Assembly (NCBI GenBank): GCA_015272165.1
Contig: JACYMF010000032.1
Coordinates: 1-35,462 of the forward strand
DNA: 35,462 nt
From: Cyanobacterium sp. T60_A2020_053
GTDB taxonomy: Bacteria > Cyanobacteriota > Cyanobacteriia > Cyanobacteriales > Cyanobacteriaceae
Direction of reading: 5' to 3'
The translations under genes were made by a program, and so were the position numbers. The first letter of the stretch is position 1; the number at the start of each line of letters is the position of its first letter. Shown piece by piece: positions 1 to 10,391 of the stretch. The notes beneath the pieces are model-generated. The model was not told where the DNA came from and made no database searches. It was given only the letters and a program-made list of their open reading frames with translations.

Positions 1-524
1 ACTCTTATTCATTGTAATATTTTTGCTTTTTTTTGAAGTATGCGGAAGGTGGGTTTTAACATTGACGATCAATACCAGCAGATCAAGTAGAAGGTAGCAA
101 GTTTATTCTCTTAATGAATCAATAGAATTGAATAACAAAATAGTTTTTTCTATTTTCCTTTTGAAATAAGAGGCTTTTGACCTATTTTTTTTGGTAAAGT
201 ATTATGCTTTTACCATATTTTGTTTTGAGAGTTACAATTTTTGGATATTTTATTTATTTTTTATAAATAATTCCTAATCGCTATGGATTAGATAATATTC
301 TTTCAAAATTCTTGACCAAATTCTTACATCTTTTCATCCAAGCATTTGACCTTTCAATTGCTCAGCTTAACTATGAAAAACGCTATTTGGGCTTAGTTTT
401 TGTTGAAATACCGTTAAACTCTTTAAATCAGTTTGACAATACTGCCAAAAATAAAATAAATTCTTTTACAACACCATTTCTTATTGAATCTTGAATTTGT
501 TAATTCTTAGAAAAGAAATTAGTT
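1..524. other. Gene-free left edge
   Basis: Very AT-rich sequence with no convincing gene. A 60-codon frame from a TTG at 312 to 494 has no recognisable motif and no clear ribosome binding site, so I do not call it. No tRNA-like or terminator-like structure stands out. Confidence 0.5.
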
Positions 525-2039
525 TTAAAAAACCTTCCACCAGCGCCTATTTCCATCAGGAAAAGTCGTACCCCAATTAATCTTTGCCTCTTTAAGCTGA
601 CTTTGATTGACTTTAGCATTCTTCAGATTAGCACCACAAAAATTGGCATCCTTAAGATTAGCATTAGTAAAATCAGCACTGGCTAGGTTTGCCCCCCGAA
701 AATCAGCGCCCTCCAAATTAGCTTTAGCTAAATAAGTCTGAAATAAATTAGCATTAGTAAAATCAGCGCCCTTCAAACTAGCGTTATAAAAATTAGCCTG
801 AGAAAAATTGCTTTCCACACAAACAATATCTTCCAACTGAGCATTACGAAAAACAAAACGACCTAACTTTAAGCCACTAAAATTAAGATTACTAAGCTCC
901 TGATCACTAAAATCCTTCTTCCCATTATGATAAGCAGAAGTAAAAGTATCCTGATCCCACTTTATTGTCACATTCCTCTTAACCGCATTCTGACTACGGC
1001 GGTTTGTAATTGCCCGTCTTAACTGCTCCGTTGCCGAAGAAGCGCCCGTCAAACTAGAACCATCCGACACCGTCAAATCATCGCCTTCCACCCCCACAAA
1101 GCCCTTAGTAGAAGCACTAACACTCATACTCTGCTCAAAAGAGGTCACATCTAAAGCTGTCCACAACTCATCAGCAGTCTTAAAACGTTCGCGCACATCA
1201 GGCTCAAGCATTTTCGTCAAAATTTTCTTTAAACCGGGGCTAACCGTGACCTCATTTTGCCAGATTAATGCCCCTGAATCGGGATCACGGTCAAAATTTT
1301 TCGGCGACTTTCCCGTTAACAAATAAATACAAGTCGCACCCAAAGCATAAATATCACTAGAAAAAATGGGACGCATCGCCATTTGTTCAGGAGGTGCATA
1401 ACCCATTGTACCCACCGCAAACTTAGTTAAAGCAGTCTGCCCATAGGTTTGAGCCAATTGCGTATTAACCTGATCTTTCACCGCCCCAAAATCAATCAAA
1501 ATTAATTTAGCATCCTTTTTTTGACGCAAAATATTAGCAGGTTTCAGATCACGATGGATCACCTTTTGCGAGTGAATATATTGGATAACCGGAGTCATCT
1601 CCACTAAGAAACGCTTAACCGCCAACTCTCCGTAAACGCCTTCCTGCTTGATTTCCTTCTGTAAATTTCGCCCATTAATTAACTCTTGAATTAAATAAAA
1701 TTCATTTTCATGGACAAAATAATTCATCAATTTAGGAATTTGTGGATGACTAATTTTATCGAGAGTTTTGGCTTCTCGCCTAAACAAACTCAAAGCCATC
1801 TTGAATGCTTGAGGATCATCCGTCGCTGGGCGTAACTGCTTCACTACACAAAGAGGATTACCAACTAAGGTCAAATCAACTCCCACAAAAGTCGCCCCAA
1901 ATCCCCCCTTACCTAATGTTTTAATTACTCGATAACGCTTATTTAAAATTAAACTAGAACCACAGGCATAACACTTTTTTAACTTAGGGTGGTTTTTGGG
2001 ATTAGGACAACTGGGATTGACACAATAACTAATAATCAT
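525..2039 (-). CDS. SpkB-type serine/threonine protein kinase with pentapeptide repeats (copy 1)
   Basis: A eukaryotic-type (Hanks) Ser/Thr kinase that transfers phosphate from ATP to protein Ser/Thr. Visible in order: a four-Cys zinc-ribbon-like motif (C6, C11, C23, C26); the Gly-rich loop LGKGGFGATF at 42-51; ATP lysine K67; alpha-C Glu E89; catalytic HRDLKPAN at 162-169 (D164); DFG at 183-185; and from about 385 to 490 repeated A(N/D)LxxA pentapeptides that should form a right-handed quadrilateral beta-helix. This Cys-motif, kinase, pentapeptide order is that of Synechocystis SpkB. No membrane segment is apparent, so it is probably cytosolic. It lies 57 bp downstream of a paralog on the same strand with the same architecture, so the pair is a tandem duplication and probably co-transcribed. 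Substrates cannot be read from the sequence. Confidence 0.93.
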   Translation of the reverse strand: MIISYCVNPSCPNPKNHPKLKKCYACGSSLILNKRYRVIKTLGKGGFGATFVGVDLTLVGNPLCVVKQLRPATDDPQAFKMALSLFRREAKTLDKISHPQIPKLMNYFVHENEFYLIQELINGRNLQKEIKQEGVYGELAVKRFLVEMTPVIQYIHSQKVIHRDLKPANILRQKKDAKLILIDFGAVKDQVNTQLAQTYGQTALTKFAVGTMGYAPPEQMAMRPIFSSDIYALGATCIYLLTGKSPKNFDRDPDSGALIWQNEVTVSPGLKKILTKMLEPDVRERFKTADELWTALDVTSFEQSMSVSASTKGFVGVEGDDLTVSDGSSLTGASSATEQLRRAITNRRSQNAVKRNVTIKWDQDTFTSAYHNGKKDFSDQELSNLNFSGLKLGRFVFRNAQLEDIVCVESNFSQANFYNASLKGADFTNANLFQTYLAKANLEGADFRGANLASADFTNANLKDANFCGANLKNAKVNQSQLKEAKINWGTTFPDGNRRWWKVF

Positions 2040-2096
2040 GTTTTTGCAAAATTAATCTTTAACCATAAATGAATAAAATTTAAAAAATAATTAAAA

Positions 2097-3626
2097 TTAC
2101 CACCACTTCCTCTTACCATCAGGAAATAAAGTGCGCCAATTAGTCTTAGCTAACTTCAGTTGTTCCTCATTCACCTTAGCGCCCGTCAAATTCGCTCCAC
2201 ATAAATTAGCATCCTTTAAACTAGCTTCTTCTAAATTAGCTTTTTGTAAATCAGCACCAGTCAAATCAGCATTTTTCAAATTAGCCTTATATAACTCCGC
2301 CCGTTTTAAAATAGCCTCTTTCAAATTAGCCTGAGCTAAATTAGCTCCCACAAAATTAGTACGATATAAATTAGCTTTCTCCAAATTAACCCCAATTAAC
2401 TTACTCTGAGAAAAACTAGCACCCGTTAATTTTAAACCTTCCAAATCAAAACCACTCAATACCTGTTGACTAAAATTACGATTTCCGCGCCCATATTCCT
2501 GATAAATCAAATCAGGGGTTAATTGCATCTTCGGAGTGGTCATAACAGGTACACTAGGATTAGATTTTTGAGGATTATTTGCCTTTTCTCTTCTCTTGCG
2601 AATAGCATCTGCTAAATTCTGCGAAGTCAAGCCAGAGACTGTTAAATCTGCTGAAGAATCTTCGTCATCATGACCGATAATATCCTTAGTGGCACTTAAA
2701 TTAACCATTCCCCCTGCCAACTCTTGCTCATAAGGTACTAATTCCAGAGCCTGTATTACTTCATCTGCTGAAGCAAAACGTTTACGTACGTCCAGTTCCA
2801 ACATCTTATTTAAGACTTTGGCAAAATTAGGTGTTACTGCTGTATATTTTTCCCATTGTAGTTCACCCGTACTGTTATCGCACATATCCTTGGGAGCTTT
2901 ACCCGTCAAAAGATAGATACAAGTAGCGGCTAAGGCATAAATATCACTGGAATAGACAGGGCGCATTGCCAACTGCTCTGGTGGGGCGAAACCCATTGTC
3001 CCAACGGAAATTTTGGTAAAAGCACTTTGGGGACTAGCGTTCATCAACTGAGTGTTAACCTGTTCTTTAACTGCCCCAAAATCGATTAAATATAATTTTT
3101 TCGTTTCTTTTTCTTTTAAGATATTCCCCGGTTTAATATCACGATGAATTACTTTTTGGGAGTGAATATATTTTAATACAGGCAATAAACTTCTTAAAAA
3201 ACTTTTAGCAGAAGATTCCTGATAAGTACCACCTTTTTTAACTTCTTTCTCTAAGTCTTTTCCTAAAATAAAATCTTGAATCAAGTAAAACTGTTCTCTT
3301 TCTTCAAAATAATTCAAGAGACGAGGAATTTGAGTATGCTCCAGCTTCGCCATAGTTTTTGCCTCTCGGCTAAACAAATCTAATGCTGTTTTATAGGAAT
3401 CAGGATTAGTGGTCGCTGGTTCAAGTTGTTTTACCACACAATACTTATTTTTTTGAGCCATATCCACTGCCAAATAAGTTGTACCAAATCCACCTCGACC
3501 AATTTTTTTTATGGCTACATAACGTTTATGGAGAATCAGATTTGAACCACAGCTACGACACTTTTTGGTTTTAGTGTCATTTTGTGGATTTTCACAATGG
3601 GGATTTAGGCAATAGATAATGCTCAT
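2097..3626 (-). CDS. SpkB-type serine/threonine protein kinase with pentapeptide repeats (copy 2)
   Basis: Upstream member of the tandem kinase pair. It has the same four cysteines (C6, C11, C23, C26), Gly-rich loop IGRGGFGTTY at 42-51, K66, HRDIKPGN at 161-168 with catalytic D163, and DFG at 182-184, so it should be active. The C-terminal pentapeptide array from about 410 is longer and more regular than in its neighbour, rich in ANLxxA and ADLxxA units, and ends in the same Phe-Pro-Asp-Gly-(N/K)-R-(R/K)-W-W tail. The linker between kinase and repeats is the most diverged part, which suggests that partner choice rather than catalysis has drifted. Which copy is the orthologue of Synechocystis spkB cannot be decided here. 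Confidence 0.93.
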   Translation of the reverse strand: MSIIYCLNPHCENPQNDTKTKKCRSCGSNLILHKRYVAIKKIGRGGFGTTYLAVDMAQKNKYCVVKQLEPATTNPDSYKTALDLFSREAKTMAKLEHTQIPRLLNYFEEREQFYLIQDFILGKDLEKEVKKGGTYQESSAKSFLRSLLPVLKYIHSQKVIHRDIKPGNILKEKETKKLYLIDFGAVKEQVNTQLMNASPQSAFTKISVGTMGFAPPEQLAMRPVYSSDIYALAATCIYLLTGKAPKDMCDNSTGELQWEKYTAVTPNFAKVLNKMLELDVRKRFASADEVIQALELVPYEQELAGGMVNLSATKDIIGHDDEDSSADLTVSGLTSQNLADAIRKRREKANNPQKSNPSVPVMTTPKMQLTPDLIYQEYGRGNRNFSQQVLSGFDLEGLKLTGASFSQSKLIGVNLEKANLYRTNFVGANLAQANLKEAILKRAELYKANLKNADLTGADLQKANLEEASLKDANLCGANLTGAKVNEEQLKLAKTNWRTLFPDGKRKWW

Positions 3627-3737
3627 TCACTCTACTTTCTCTTGGAGATTAACCGTCAGTATTAATCAAAACGTATTTTTAGTTTATCTCAAATTTTCCC
3701 AGTCGATGTGATTTTTCTATACTAAATCAATAATGAT

Positions 3738-3757
3738 GGTGAAGGGCGCCCTCCACC
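3738..3757. repeat. 20-bp palindromic form of the heptamer element
   Basis: GGTGAAGGGCGCCCTCCACC, a nearly perfect inverted repeat (one G/A versus C/C mismatch) centred on GGCGCC. It lies just beyond the ccs1 stop, in the gap between ccs1 and the kinase pair. Near-identical palindromes occur at 25726-25749 after metK and at 29134-29155 inside the sensor kinase gene. It could fold as a transcript hairpin downstream of ccs1, but no T-run follows, so I do not call it a terminator. Confidence 0.7.
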
Positions 3758-3770
3758 CCAACCAAAAAAG

Positions 3771-5105
3771 TTATATTTGCTCAATAATTTCTAACATTTC
3801 TCTTTCAAAAGTAACCAGCGCCCGATTAGTTTTACCACCGAAATAAGTTGACTTATCTTCTTCCAGTAGCCACACTTGGGAAAAGGAAACATAACTCATC
3901 ATGACACCGATCATCAACAACGCAAAACCAAGATATACTATGGGTACACCCGGGTCTGATTTGATTTGCAATCCCGTAGCACCTACCAAATCTAATACTT
4001 TTAGATTAATACCATTCACCACCACAGGCATATTAGGGCGGAGGGCGCTGATTAATTTGCCTTCCATATCATAGACAAACATTGTACCTTGTAAGTCTTT
4101 TGTCACGAGGGAAACTCCTTCACTCATATCTGGTTTTGTGGGTATCCAAGTTCCCCATATTTTCCCTTTTCCTGCAATGGGTAATTCTGCCATAGGTAAT
4201 TGAAAAATTGGACTATTATTTAATTGTACTTTTACGGCGGAAATATTCCAGTCAGTTTGATAAAATGTCACTCCACCGTAACGCAAAGGTTGATTAACAA
4301 AAATAGTTTCTCTTTTCAATTCTTCTCCATTTTGACCAATAATCGATAAATCAGAATAAAACTGATCAACAGCGCCCGTTGCACTATAATCAATCCAAAA
4401 ATCATTAACTTTCACCGTAAATCTTTGCGGTTTTTGTAAATCAGTCAACCTTCCAGCTTCAATGAAATTACTAATCTTAAAAGTATCTCCTGCATCGATC
4501 ATTTCTTGAGCAAAAAAACCAGTAAAAGCACCCCAAATTGCACCTAACAAAATAACTATCATTCCAATATGAACAATAATAGGTCCTATTTTACCCACTA
4601 AACCTTTTTGAGCATATAAATAATTATTTTCTTCATGAACTTTATAACCTTTTGCTGATAGAATATCTTTGATTTTTTCTGGATAATTAATCGTTAACTC
4701 AGCACTAAAAGCCAGTTTATTAAATTCTTGTGATTTTTGATAATATTTCCAATTTTGAGCACTTTTTAGAGCAGGTAACTGACGTTTAAACGTACAAGTA
4801 ATTAAACTACTTCCAAATAGAACCAAAATTGCCAAATACCACCAAGTAGTATAAACATGATTTAAGCCTACTTTTACTAGAACTTGCCAAGTTAAAAAGC
4901 CAAATAAAGCTGGATTTTCAGGATAGTTTTGTTGATAATAATTAAGGCTTTGATTTTGCTCAATAACTGTACCACTAATACTAAAAACAGCGATTACTAA
5001 TAAGAGAATAATTGCTAAACGTAAATCAGCGATTAAAGAAATACTTTTACGAATAACTTTATAAAAATTTGAACTTTGATTAATGTTTGATGATGAAATA
5101 CTCAT
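3771..5105 (-). CDS. ccs1: Cytochrome c biogenesis protein Ccs1 (ResB family)
   Basis: ResB/Ccs1 component of the system II cytochrome c maturation machinery, which works with CcsA to deliver and attach haem to apocytochromes on the lumenal/periplasmic side of the thylakoid or plasma membrane. The protein has hydrophobic segments near 28-48, 88-105, 172-195 and 385-410, with a large soluble domain between the third and fourth, the expected four-helix ResB topology. Residue H179 in the third helix (segment IIVHIGMIV) is the position of a conserved family histidine. Its length of 444 residues is normal for cyanobacterial Ccs1. No ccsA is in the window; the two genes are often unlinked in cyanobacteria. 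It lies upstream of the kinase pair on the same strand, with a 144-bp gap containing a palindrome. Confidence 0.93.
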   Translation of the reverse strand: MSISSSNINQSSNFYKVIRKSISLIADLRLAIILLLVIAVFSISGTVIEQNQSLNYYQQNYPENPALFGFLTWQVLVKVGLNHVYTTWWYLAILVLFGSSLITCTFKRQLPALKSAQNWKYYQKSQEFNKLAFSAELTINYPEKIKDILSAKGYKVHEENNYLYAQKGLVGKIGPIIVHIGMIVILLGAIWGAFTGFFAQEMIDAGDTFKISNFIEAGRLTDLQKPQRFTVKVNDFWIDYSATGAVDQFYSDLSIIGQNGEELKRETIFVNQPLRYGGVTFYQTDWNISAVKVQLNNSPIFQLPMAELPIAGKGKIWGTWIPTKPDMSEGVSLVTKDLQGTMFVYDMEGKLISALRPNMPVVVNGINLKVLDLVGATGLQIKSDPGVPIVYLGFALLMIGVMMSYVSFSQVWLLEEDKSTYFGGKTNRALVTFEREMLEIIEQI

Positions 5106-5233
5106 AGATATTTAGTAATCAATTATCGAATAATAAAACGTTTAAGATTTTGTCTTTTAAGACGTGAAAAAATTTAATGGTAATCCAAGCCATCTTTAAA
5201 TTTCCTTTACCCTTTACCCCTTGACCTTTTAAC

Positions 5234-5566
5234 TTACTCTATAGTTTTGTCTGTTTTATCTGTATCAGTGACAGACTTAATTTCTTCTTCACTAGCTTCA
5301 ATACCAGAAGCAATAGCTTGACGTAACCTCAGTAAAGTATTTTCCCAATTACTGACGGTAGAAGCTGACAAACGACTACTGTTAATTTTTACAGTGGTAG
5401 AAATATCTTCCGCCATATCGGGTAAAGCATCGGCGGTTTTTTGCAAAATCTGACGGGTTTCCTTGCCTGATCTTGGTGCGGTTAATAAAGCCACGAGCGC
5501 CCCTGCACTTCCCCCCAATAGTAAACCGCCCCAAAAAGCCAGATTGCGATTATTTTTATCACTCAT
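5234..5566 (-). CDS. YtxH-domain (gas-vesicle-protein-like) small membrane protein
   Basis: A 110-residue protein with one N-terminal hydrophobic, Gly/Ala-rich segment (about 10-28, FWGGLLLGGSAGALVALLTA) followed by the characteristic APRSGKETR sequence of YtxH proteins and then a charged, probably helical tail. YtxH proteins are small membrane-anchored proteins, some stress-induced and often annotated as gas-vesicle-like without involvement in gas vesicles. The molecular role is unknown. It lies 128 bp upstream of ccs1 on the same strand, so it may share a transcript. Confidence is good for the family and low for any function. Confidence 0.8.
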   Translation of the reverse strand: MSDKNNRNLAFWGGLLLGGSAGALVALLTAPRSGKETRQILQKTADALPDMAEDISTTVKINSSRLSASTVSNWENTLLRLRQAIASGIEASEEEIKSVTDTDKTDKTIE

Positions 5567-5809
5567 AAGTAACTCAGTTGCAGATTATTTGATCGGTGAA
5601 GGTGAAAAATAGGGTTAAATAATTTTTACCGACTAATGCCAACAGTTTAACAAAAATTCAAAGTCAGTAGATCGAAAAAGATACTTTAGATATATTCTTT
5701 TTACCCAAAAATATTTTATGTGACTTAAGAATTAAAATATTGCTTTTATCGCATAATGCTATTCTTGCATAATGTATAATTTGTTACAGAAATATTTATT
5801 AGTTATACC

Positions 5810-6445
5810 ATGAGTGAAATTCAGATTAAGTCTATTGACATTATTCCCAAAATCATTAGTGACCTTCATGACGGTGAAATAGTAGCTTTGCATACTGATA
5901 TGGTTTATATTCTTCTAGCCAATGGATTAAATTCTGATGCTTGTGAGAAAATTCATAAACTTAAAAGATGGAATCCTCGTAAACCTCTGACGTTGCTATC
6001 TAATCAGAAAAAACTACCTGAATATGCTCAACTAGATAATAATGCTCAAATCTTAGCTAATCAATTTCCGCTACCTATTAGTCTTATTGTTCCTCATCGC
6101 AATAATCTTTCTGAGATTGTCACAGCAGGACATAATACTATTTTTGTTTCTTGCCCTGATAACTTTACCTACAGGCTAGTGGAAAAATGTTCCTTCCCTA
6201 TCGTTGCAGGAACAGCTAGTTTTGGTGGCGATTTTAGAGCTAATAATGCCAAAGTTACTGAGCAATTCTTCGGCAATAATGTAGCTCTAATTATTGATGG
6301 TGGCGATTCAAAAGAACGCATTAGAACTACTTTAATTGACTGTCACTTACCTTTACCTACAATTATGAATTTTGGTCTAATTTCTTATGATGAATTACGC
6401 TTAATCCTTCCCCATATTGAATTGCCTTCTCATTTGCGTAAATAG
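5810..6445 (+). CDS. Sua5/YciO/YrdC/YwlC family protein (divergent)
   Basis: The 211 residues show the YrdC fold pattern: an N-terminal EIVALHTDMVYILLANGL strand-helix (canonical GG.v.ypTeTvYGLgan), then LKRWNPRKPLTLL matching the K-R...KPL nucleotide/phosphate-binding segment, and a C-terminal IDGGDSKERIRTTLID in place of the usual lDgG....pSTVvD. Canonical members make threonylcarbamoyl-AMP for t6A37 in tRNA. Here the usual (P)SAN motif is replaced by GTASFGGDF and STV by RTTL, so this may be a paralog of the true TsaC/Sua5 with changed or lost activity. It stands alone on the plus strand with a TAG stop and is followed by a transporter remnant. Confidence 0.8.
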   Translation: MSEIQIKSIDIIPKIISDLHDGEIVALHTDMVYILLANGLNSDACEKIHKLKRWNPRKPLTLLSNQKKLPEYAQLDNNAQILANQFPLPISLIVPHRNNLSEIVTAGHNTIFVSCPDNFTYRLVEKCSFPIVAGTASFGGDFRANNAKVTEQFFGNNVALIIDGGDSKERIRTTLIDCHLPLPTIMNFGLISYDELRLILPHIELPSHLRK

Positions 6446-6488
6446 TTTTTTGTCCATGTCCAATTCCTAATCTATTTTAGTATTATCT

Positions 6489-6740
6489 TTGGGCTATGAT
6501 TTAACTCAACCCTTATTTGTTGGTATTGTCACTGATTTGGGAGATGATAATAATTTAGGACAAACCATTGGTTTGAAAGTATTTGTTCTTTTTACTGGGT
6601 TTGGAGTAGGTAGTTTAATATTTGGAGAATTATTAAATTTTGGTTTTGCTTGGTCTTTGGGAATTTTTGGTATTTTACAACTTTTATTTGGATTAATTGC
6701 CATGCCTTTATTTTGGCAAGAAATACCTAGCCGAAAGTAA
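6489..6740 (+). pseudogene. C-terminal remnant of an MFS transporter
   Basis: The 83 codons read from a TTG encode two hydrophobic helices (about 23-45 and 52-75) with MFS-like content: a GxDLTQPLFVGIVTDL loop, a LFTGFGVGSLIFGE helix and a last helix rich in G, L and F. This resembles the last two or three helices of a 12-TM major facilitator, with everything upstream missing. No good start codon or ribosome site precedes it, and the frame is blocked upstream. The likely explanation is a decayed transporter left after deletion. It is too short to function as an MFS carrier. Confidence 0.55.
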
Positions 6741-6966
6741 TATAAAATGGTTATTCCTCTTTTGTCATTCTTTGAAAATATTTACCATTTTTAAATCACA
6801 GAACTTACTTTGATTAACAAATCATTGCGAGACTTTTTAAGTAATATGAATTATGGGTATTTACACATATATGAAACTTTGTCCGATCAAGGAACTTGAT
6901 CCAAACGTGACAGATAACGGATAATACTTTTTTCTTTACCAAACTAAACTACTTGTTTCCCACGAC

Positions 6967-6996
6967 AAAAAAACCCTCTCCCGTAGGAGAAGGGTT
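6967..6996 (-). terminator. Rho-independent terminator of groEL2
   Basis: Read on the minus strand, the stem is AACCC(T)TCTCC, loop TACG, GGAGAGGGTT, followed by a run of T (plus-strand A at 6967-6973). That is ten base pairs with one bulged T, closed by a C(UACG)G tetraloop of the stable UNCG type, about 25 bases past the groEL2 stop. The core resembles dispersed repeats near 23780 and 33256, so a mobile repeat may have been adopted as a terminator. Confidence 0.8.
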
Positions 6997-7020
6997 AGGA
7001 TAAGGGTAACTAACAAGAAA

Positions 7021-8685
<1,665 letters not shown>

Positions 8686-8724
8686 TTATTTTATTGAAAC
8701 TCTATTTTTTCTCCATACATAAAT

Positions 8725-8751
8725 TTAGCACTCATGGGCGCTGAGTGCTAA
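8725..8751 (-). promoter_or_regulatory. CIRCE operator (HrcA binding site)
   Basis: TTAGCACTC, nine spacer bases, GAGTGCTAA: a perfect CIRCE inverted repeat, 45 bases upstream of the groEL2 start and about 28 bases downstream of the predicted -10 box. HrcA bound here would block transcription and release it on heat shock. The spacer (ATGGGCGCT) contains the window-wide heptamer GGGCGCT at 8736-8742. Confidence 0.95.
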
Positions 8752-8779
8752 TACGGTTATCAGTACCTTTTTTGAGCTA

Positions 8780-8808
8780 ATCTTAATTTGAAGAGTCAGT
8801 AATTTCAA
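8780..8808 (-). promoter_or_regulatory. Predicted sigma70-type promoter of groEL2
   Basis: On the minus strand, TTGAAA (-35, plus 8803-8808), exactly 17 bases, then TAAGAT (-10, plus 8780-8785). The CIRCE operator lies just downstream, where a bound repressor would block initiation or early elongation. The spacing and boxes are near consensus; the start site itself is an inference. Confidence 0.65.
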
Positions 8809-8894
8809 TGGTAGTCTAGATAAGCACACTACAAATTATGAAGGACTGTTATAGTTATATGTTAAAGTTAGCCTAACATAAACTAGCGTAGATA

Positions 8895-9518
8895 ATGAAA
8901 GAATTTGCTAAAAAAACTAGAGAAATAATAATATTATTATTCTATTTACCATTAGGAATTAGTTTTTATTTTACTTCAGAAAAATCTCTTATTACTCAAG
9001 ATATAAATAGGTGGATAAAGTGTTTAAATATTTCTTCAAAAAACAGTGATTTAATTAATTTACTTAGTCTATCATATCAAGCTCCTGAGTTTCGTAATCT
9101 CTATTATTTTAGGTTGTTAAAAGGCAATTTACAAGGTAAAATTTTCATGTATATATTAAAAATCTTTTATCGCCCTTTTAATTACTTTTTTTTAGATAAT
9201 TCCTGTGATATTGGTGGAGGTTTATTTATTCAGCATGGTTTCAGCACCATTATTATGGCTGATTTGGGCGAAAATTGTTGGATTAATCAGCAAGTTACTA
9301 TCGGTTACAAAGATAAAACAGGAAGACCAAAAATCGGCAATAATGTTCGTATTACTGCTGGGGCAAAAGTCTTAGGTAATATTACCATTGGTGATAATGT
9401 GGTGGTGGGCGCTAATGCAGTGGTTACAAAAAATGTCCCTGATAACTGTGTTGTAGTTGGTATTCCAGCGCACATCATCAAAAGGAATGGTGAGAAAGTT
9501 AATGAAAAATTAGCATGA
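8895..9518 (+). CDS. Serine O-acetyltransferase-like hexapeptide acyltransferase
   Basis: The C-terminal half (about 105-195) is a left-handed beta-helix of hexapeptide repeats: IGGGLFIQHGFSTIIMA, then LGENCWINQQVTIG, then IGNNVRITAGAKVLGNITIG, then VVVGANAVVTKNVPDN and a VVGIPAHIIK cap. The pattern is that of CysE/SAT and of the related acyltransferases in polysaccharide clusters. H114 in IQHG matches the catalytic His position of SAT. The N-terminal 100 residues lack the canonical CysE helical domain and contain hydrophobic stretches (about 9-27), so the acceptor may be a sugar rather than serine. The stop overlaps the start of the next gene by 4 bases (ATGA), so the two are translationally coupled, although their products have no obvious link. 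Confidence 0.8.
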   Translation: MKEFAKKTREIIILLFYLPLGISFYFTSEKSLITQDINRWIKCLNISSKNSDLINLLSLSYQAPEFRNLYYFRLLKGNLQGKIFMYILKIFYRPFNYFFLDNSCDIGGGLFIQHGFSTIIMADLGENCWINQQVTIGYKDKTGRPKIGNNVRITAGAKVLGNITIGDNVVVGANAVVTKNVPDNCVVVGIPAHIIKRNGEKVNEKLA

Positions 9519-10279
9519 AATTATTATTAGATCAATATGCCCATTTAGACTCTCCTCTGCATCGATGGCAAGGAAAGTCAAAGTTTATTGCTTTTTTTAG
9601 TCTTATTTTTAGTTTTGCTTTTGTGCAAAAGCTAAGTTTATTACCCTTGGTAATTATTATTACCTTTCTTCTTTTTTATATTTCTAAATTACCTTTAACT
9701 TTTTTATTATCTCGTCTCAAGTATCCGGGTATTTTTATCTTCGGAGTAATATTAGTTTTACCTTTTTTTGCTGGTGAAACTGTCATTTTTTCTTGGGGCT
9801 TTTTAAGTATTAAATCAGAAGGAATATTAACAGTTATTTTAATAGTTACTCGTTTCGTTTGTATTCTGACTATTTCTTTAGTTTTATTCGGCACAGCGCC
9901 CTTCCTCGTTACCTTAAAAACTTTGAAATCATTAGGATTATCTCCCATTCTTAACGATATGATGTTATTAACTTATCGTTATTTAGAAGAAATCAGCAAC
10001 CGCTTATTGATGATGCGAAGGGCGCTGAAATTAAAAGGATTTAACGGACAAAAATTAACCCTGCGTAACTTACAAATTATTGCCAATTTAATTAGTAGTT
10101 TATTGATTAGAAGTTATGACCAATCAAAATTAGTATATCAAGCCATGATATTAAGAGGCTATGGATATGATTCCCCTGATAAAAAACCGATAAAAGAAGA
10201 AATTAATTATCAACACTGGTTTAATTGTGGCGTAATGGTGACAATTAGCGCCCTTCTCATGGTTTTACAATGGCTATAA
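9515..10279 (+). CDS. CbiQ/EcfT family energy-coupling factor transporter transmembrane protein
   Basis: A 254-residue membrane protein with about five or six hydrophobic helices (around 25-40, 45-60, 70-86, 100-125 and 232-250) and the long cytosolic coupling region typical of EcfT. The two short coupling motifs are recognisable as RRALKLKGF near 168-176 and MILRGYGYD near 211-219, in place of the usual ARGF/ARGY pair. In ECF transporters EcfT links the ATPase pair to a substrate-binding S component for vitamin or metal (Co/Ni) uptake. No ATPase or S component is encoded nearby, so this is probably a solitary EcfT serving subunits elsewhere, as is common in cyanobacteria. The start overlaps the previous stop. 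Confidence 0.87.
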   Translation: MKLLLDQYAHLDSPLHRWQGKSKFIAFFSLIFSFAFVQKLSLLPLVIIITFLLFYISKLPLTFLLSRLKYPGIFIFGVILVLPFFAGETVIFSWGFLSIKSEGILTVILIVTRFVCILTISLVLFGTAPFLVTLKTLKSLGLSPILNDMMLLTYRYLEEISNRLLMMRRALKLKGFNGQKLTLRNLQIIANLISSLLIRSYDQSKLVYQAMILRGYGYDSPDKKPIKEEINYQHWFNCGVMVTISALLMVLQWL

Positions 10280-10293
10280 ATAATCGGTTTATA

Positions 10294-10388
10294 AATTGAC
10301 AATGGACAATGGATAATTGACAATTATGAGGTTTTACTATCCTCGTTTTGAATTTAACCTAATACCTGATACCTGATACCTGATACCC
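10294..10388. repeat. Short tandem heptamer-type repeats
   Basis: Two repeat types sit back to back: an AATTGACAATGGACAATGG-like stretch (about 10297-10326), then tandem ATACCTG units (about 10361-10386; four in a row with small variations). Both types recur elsewhere in the window (near 18936 and near 16113, 17463, 17541, 18731 and 31537). No gene is present. Confidence 0.75.
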
Positions 10389-10391
10389 TTA

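Noticed and set aside
312-494. 60-codon frame from TTG
   Set aside because: No family motif, no ribosome site, and AT-rich composition like the surrounding gap.
2131-2334. Plus-strand frame of 67 residues
   Set aside because: Antisense shadow of the pentapeptide-repeat region: the regular period of that gene keeps the opposite frame open.
10361-10388. CRISPR array
   Set aside because: The heptamer arrays have a 7-base period without unique spacers, and no cas gene is present.
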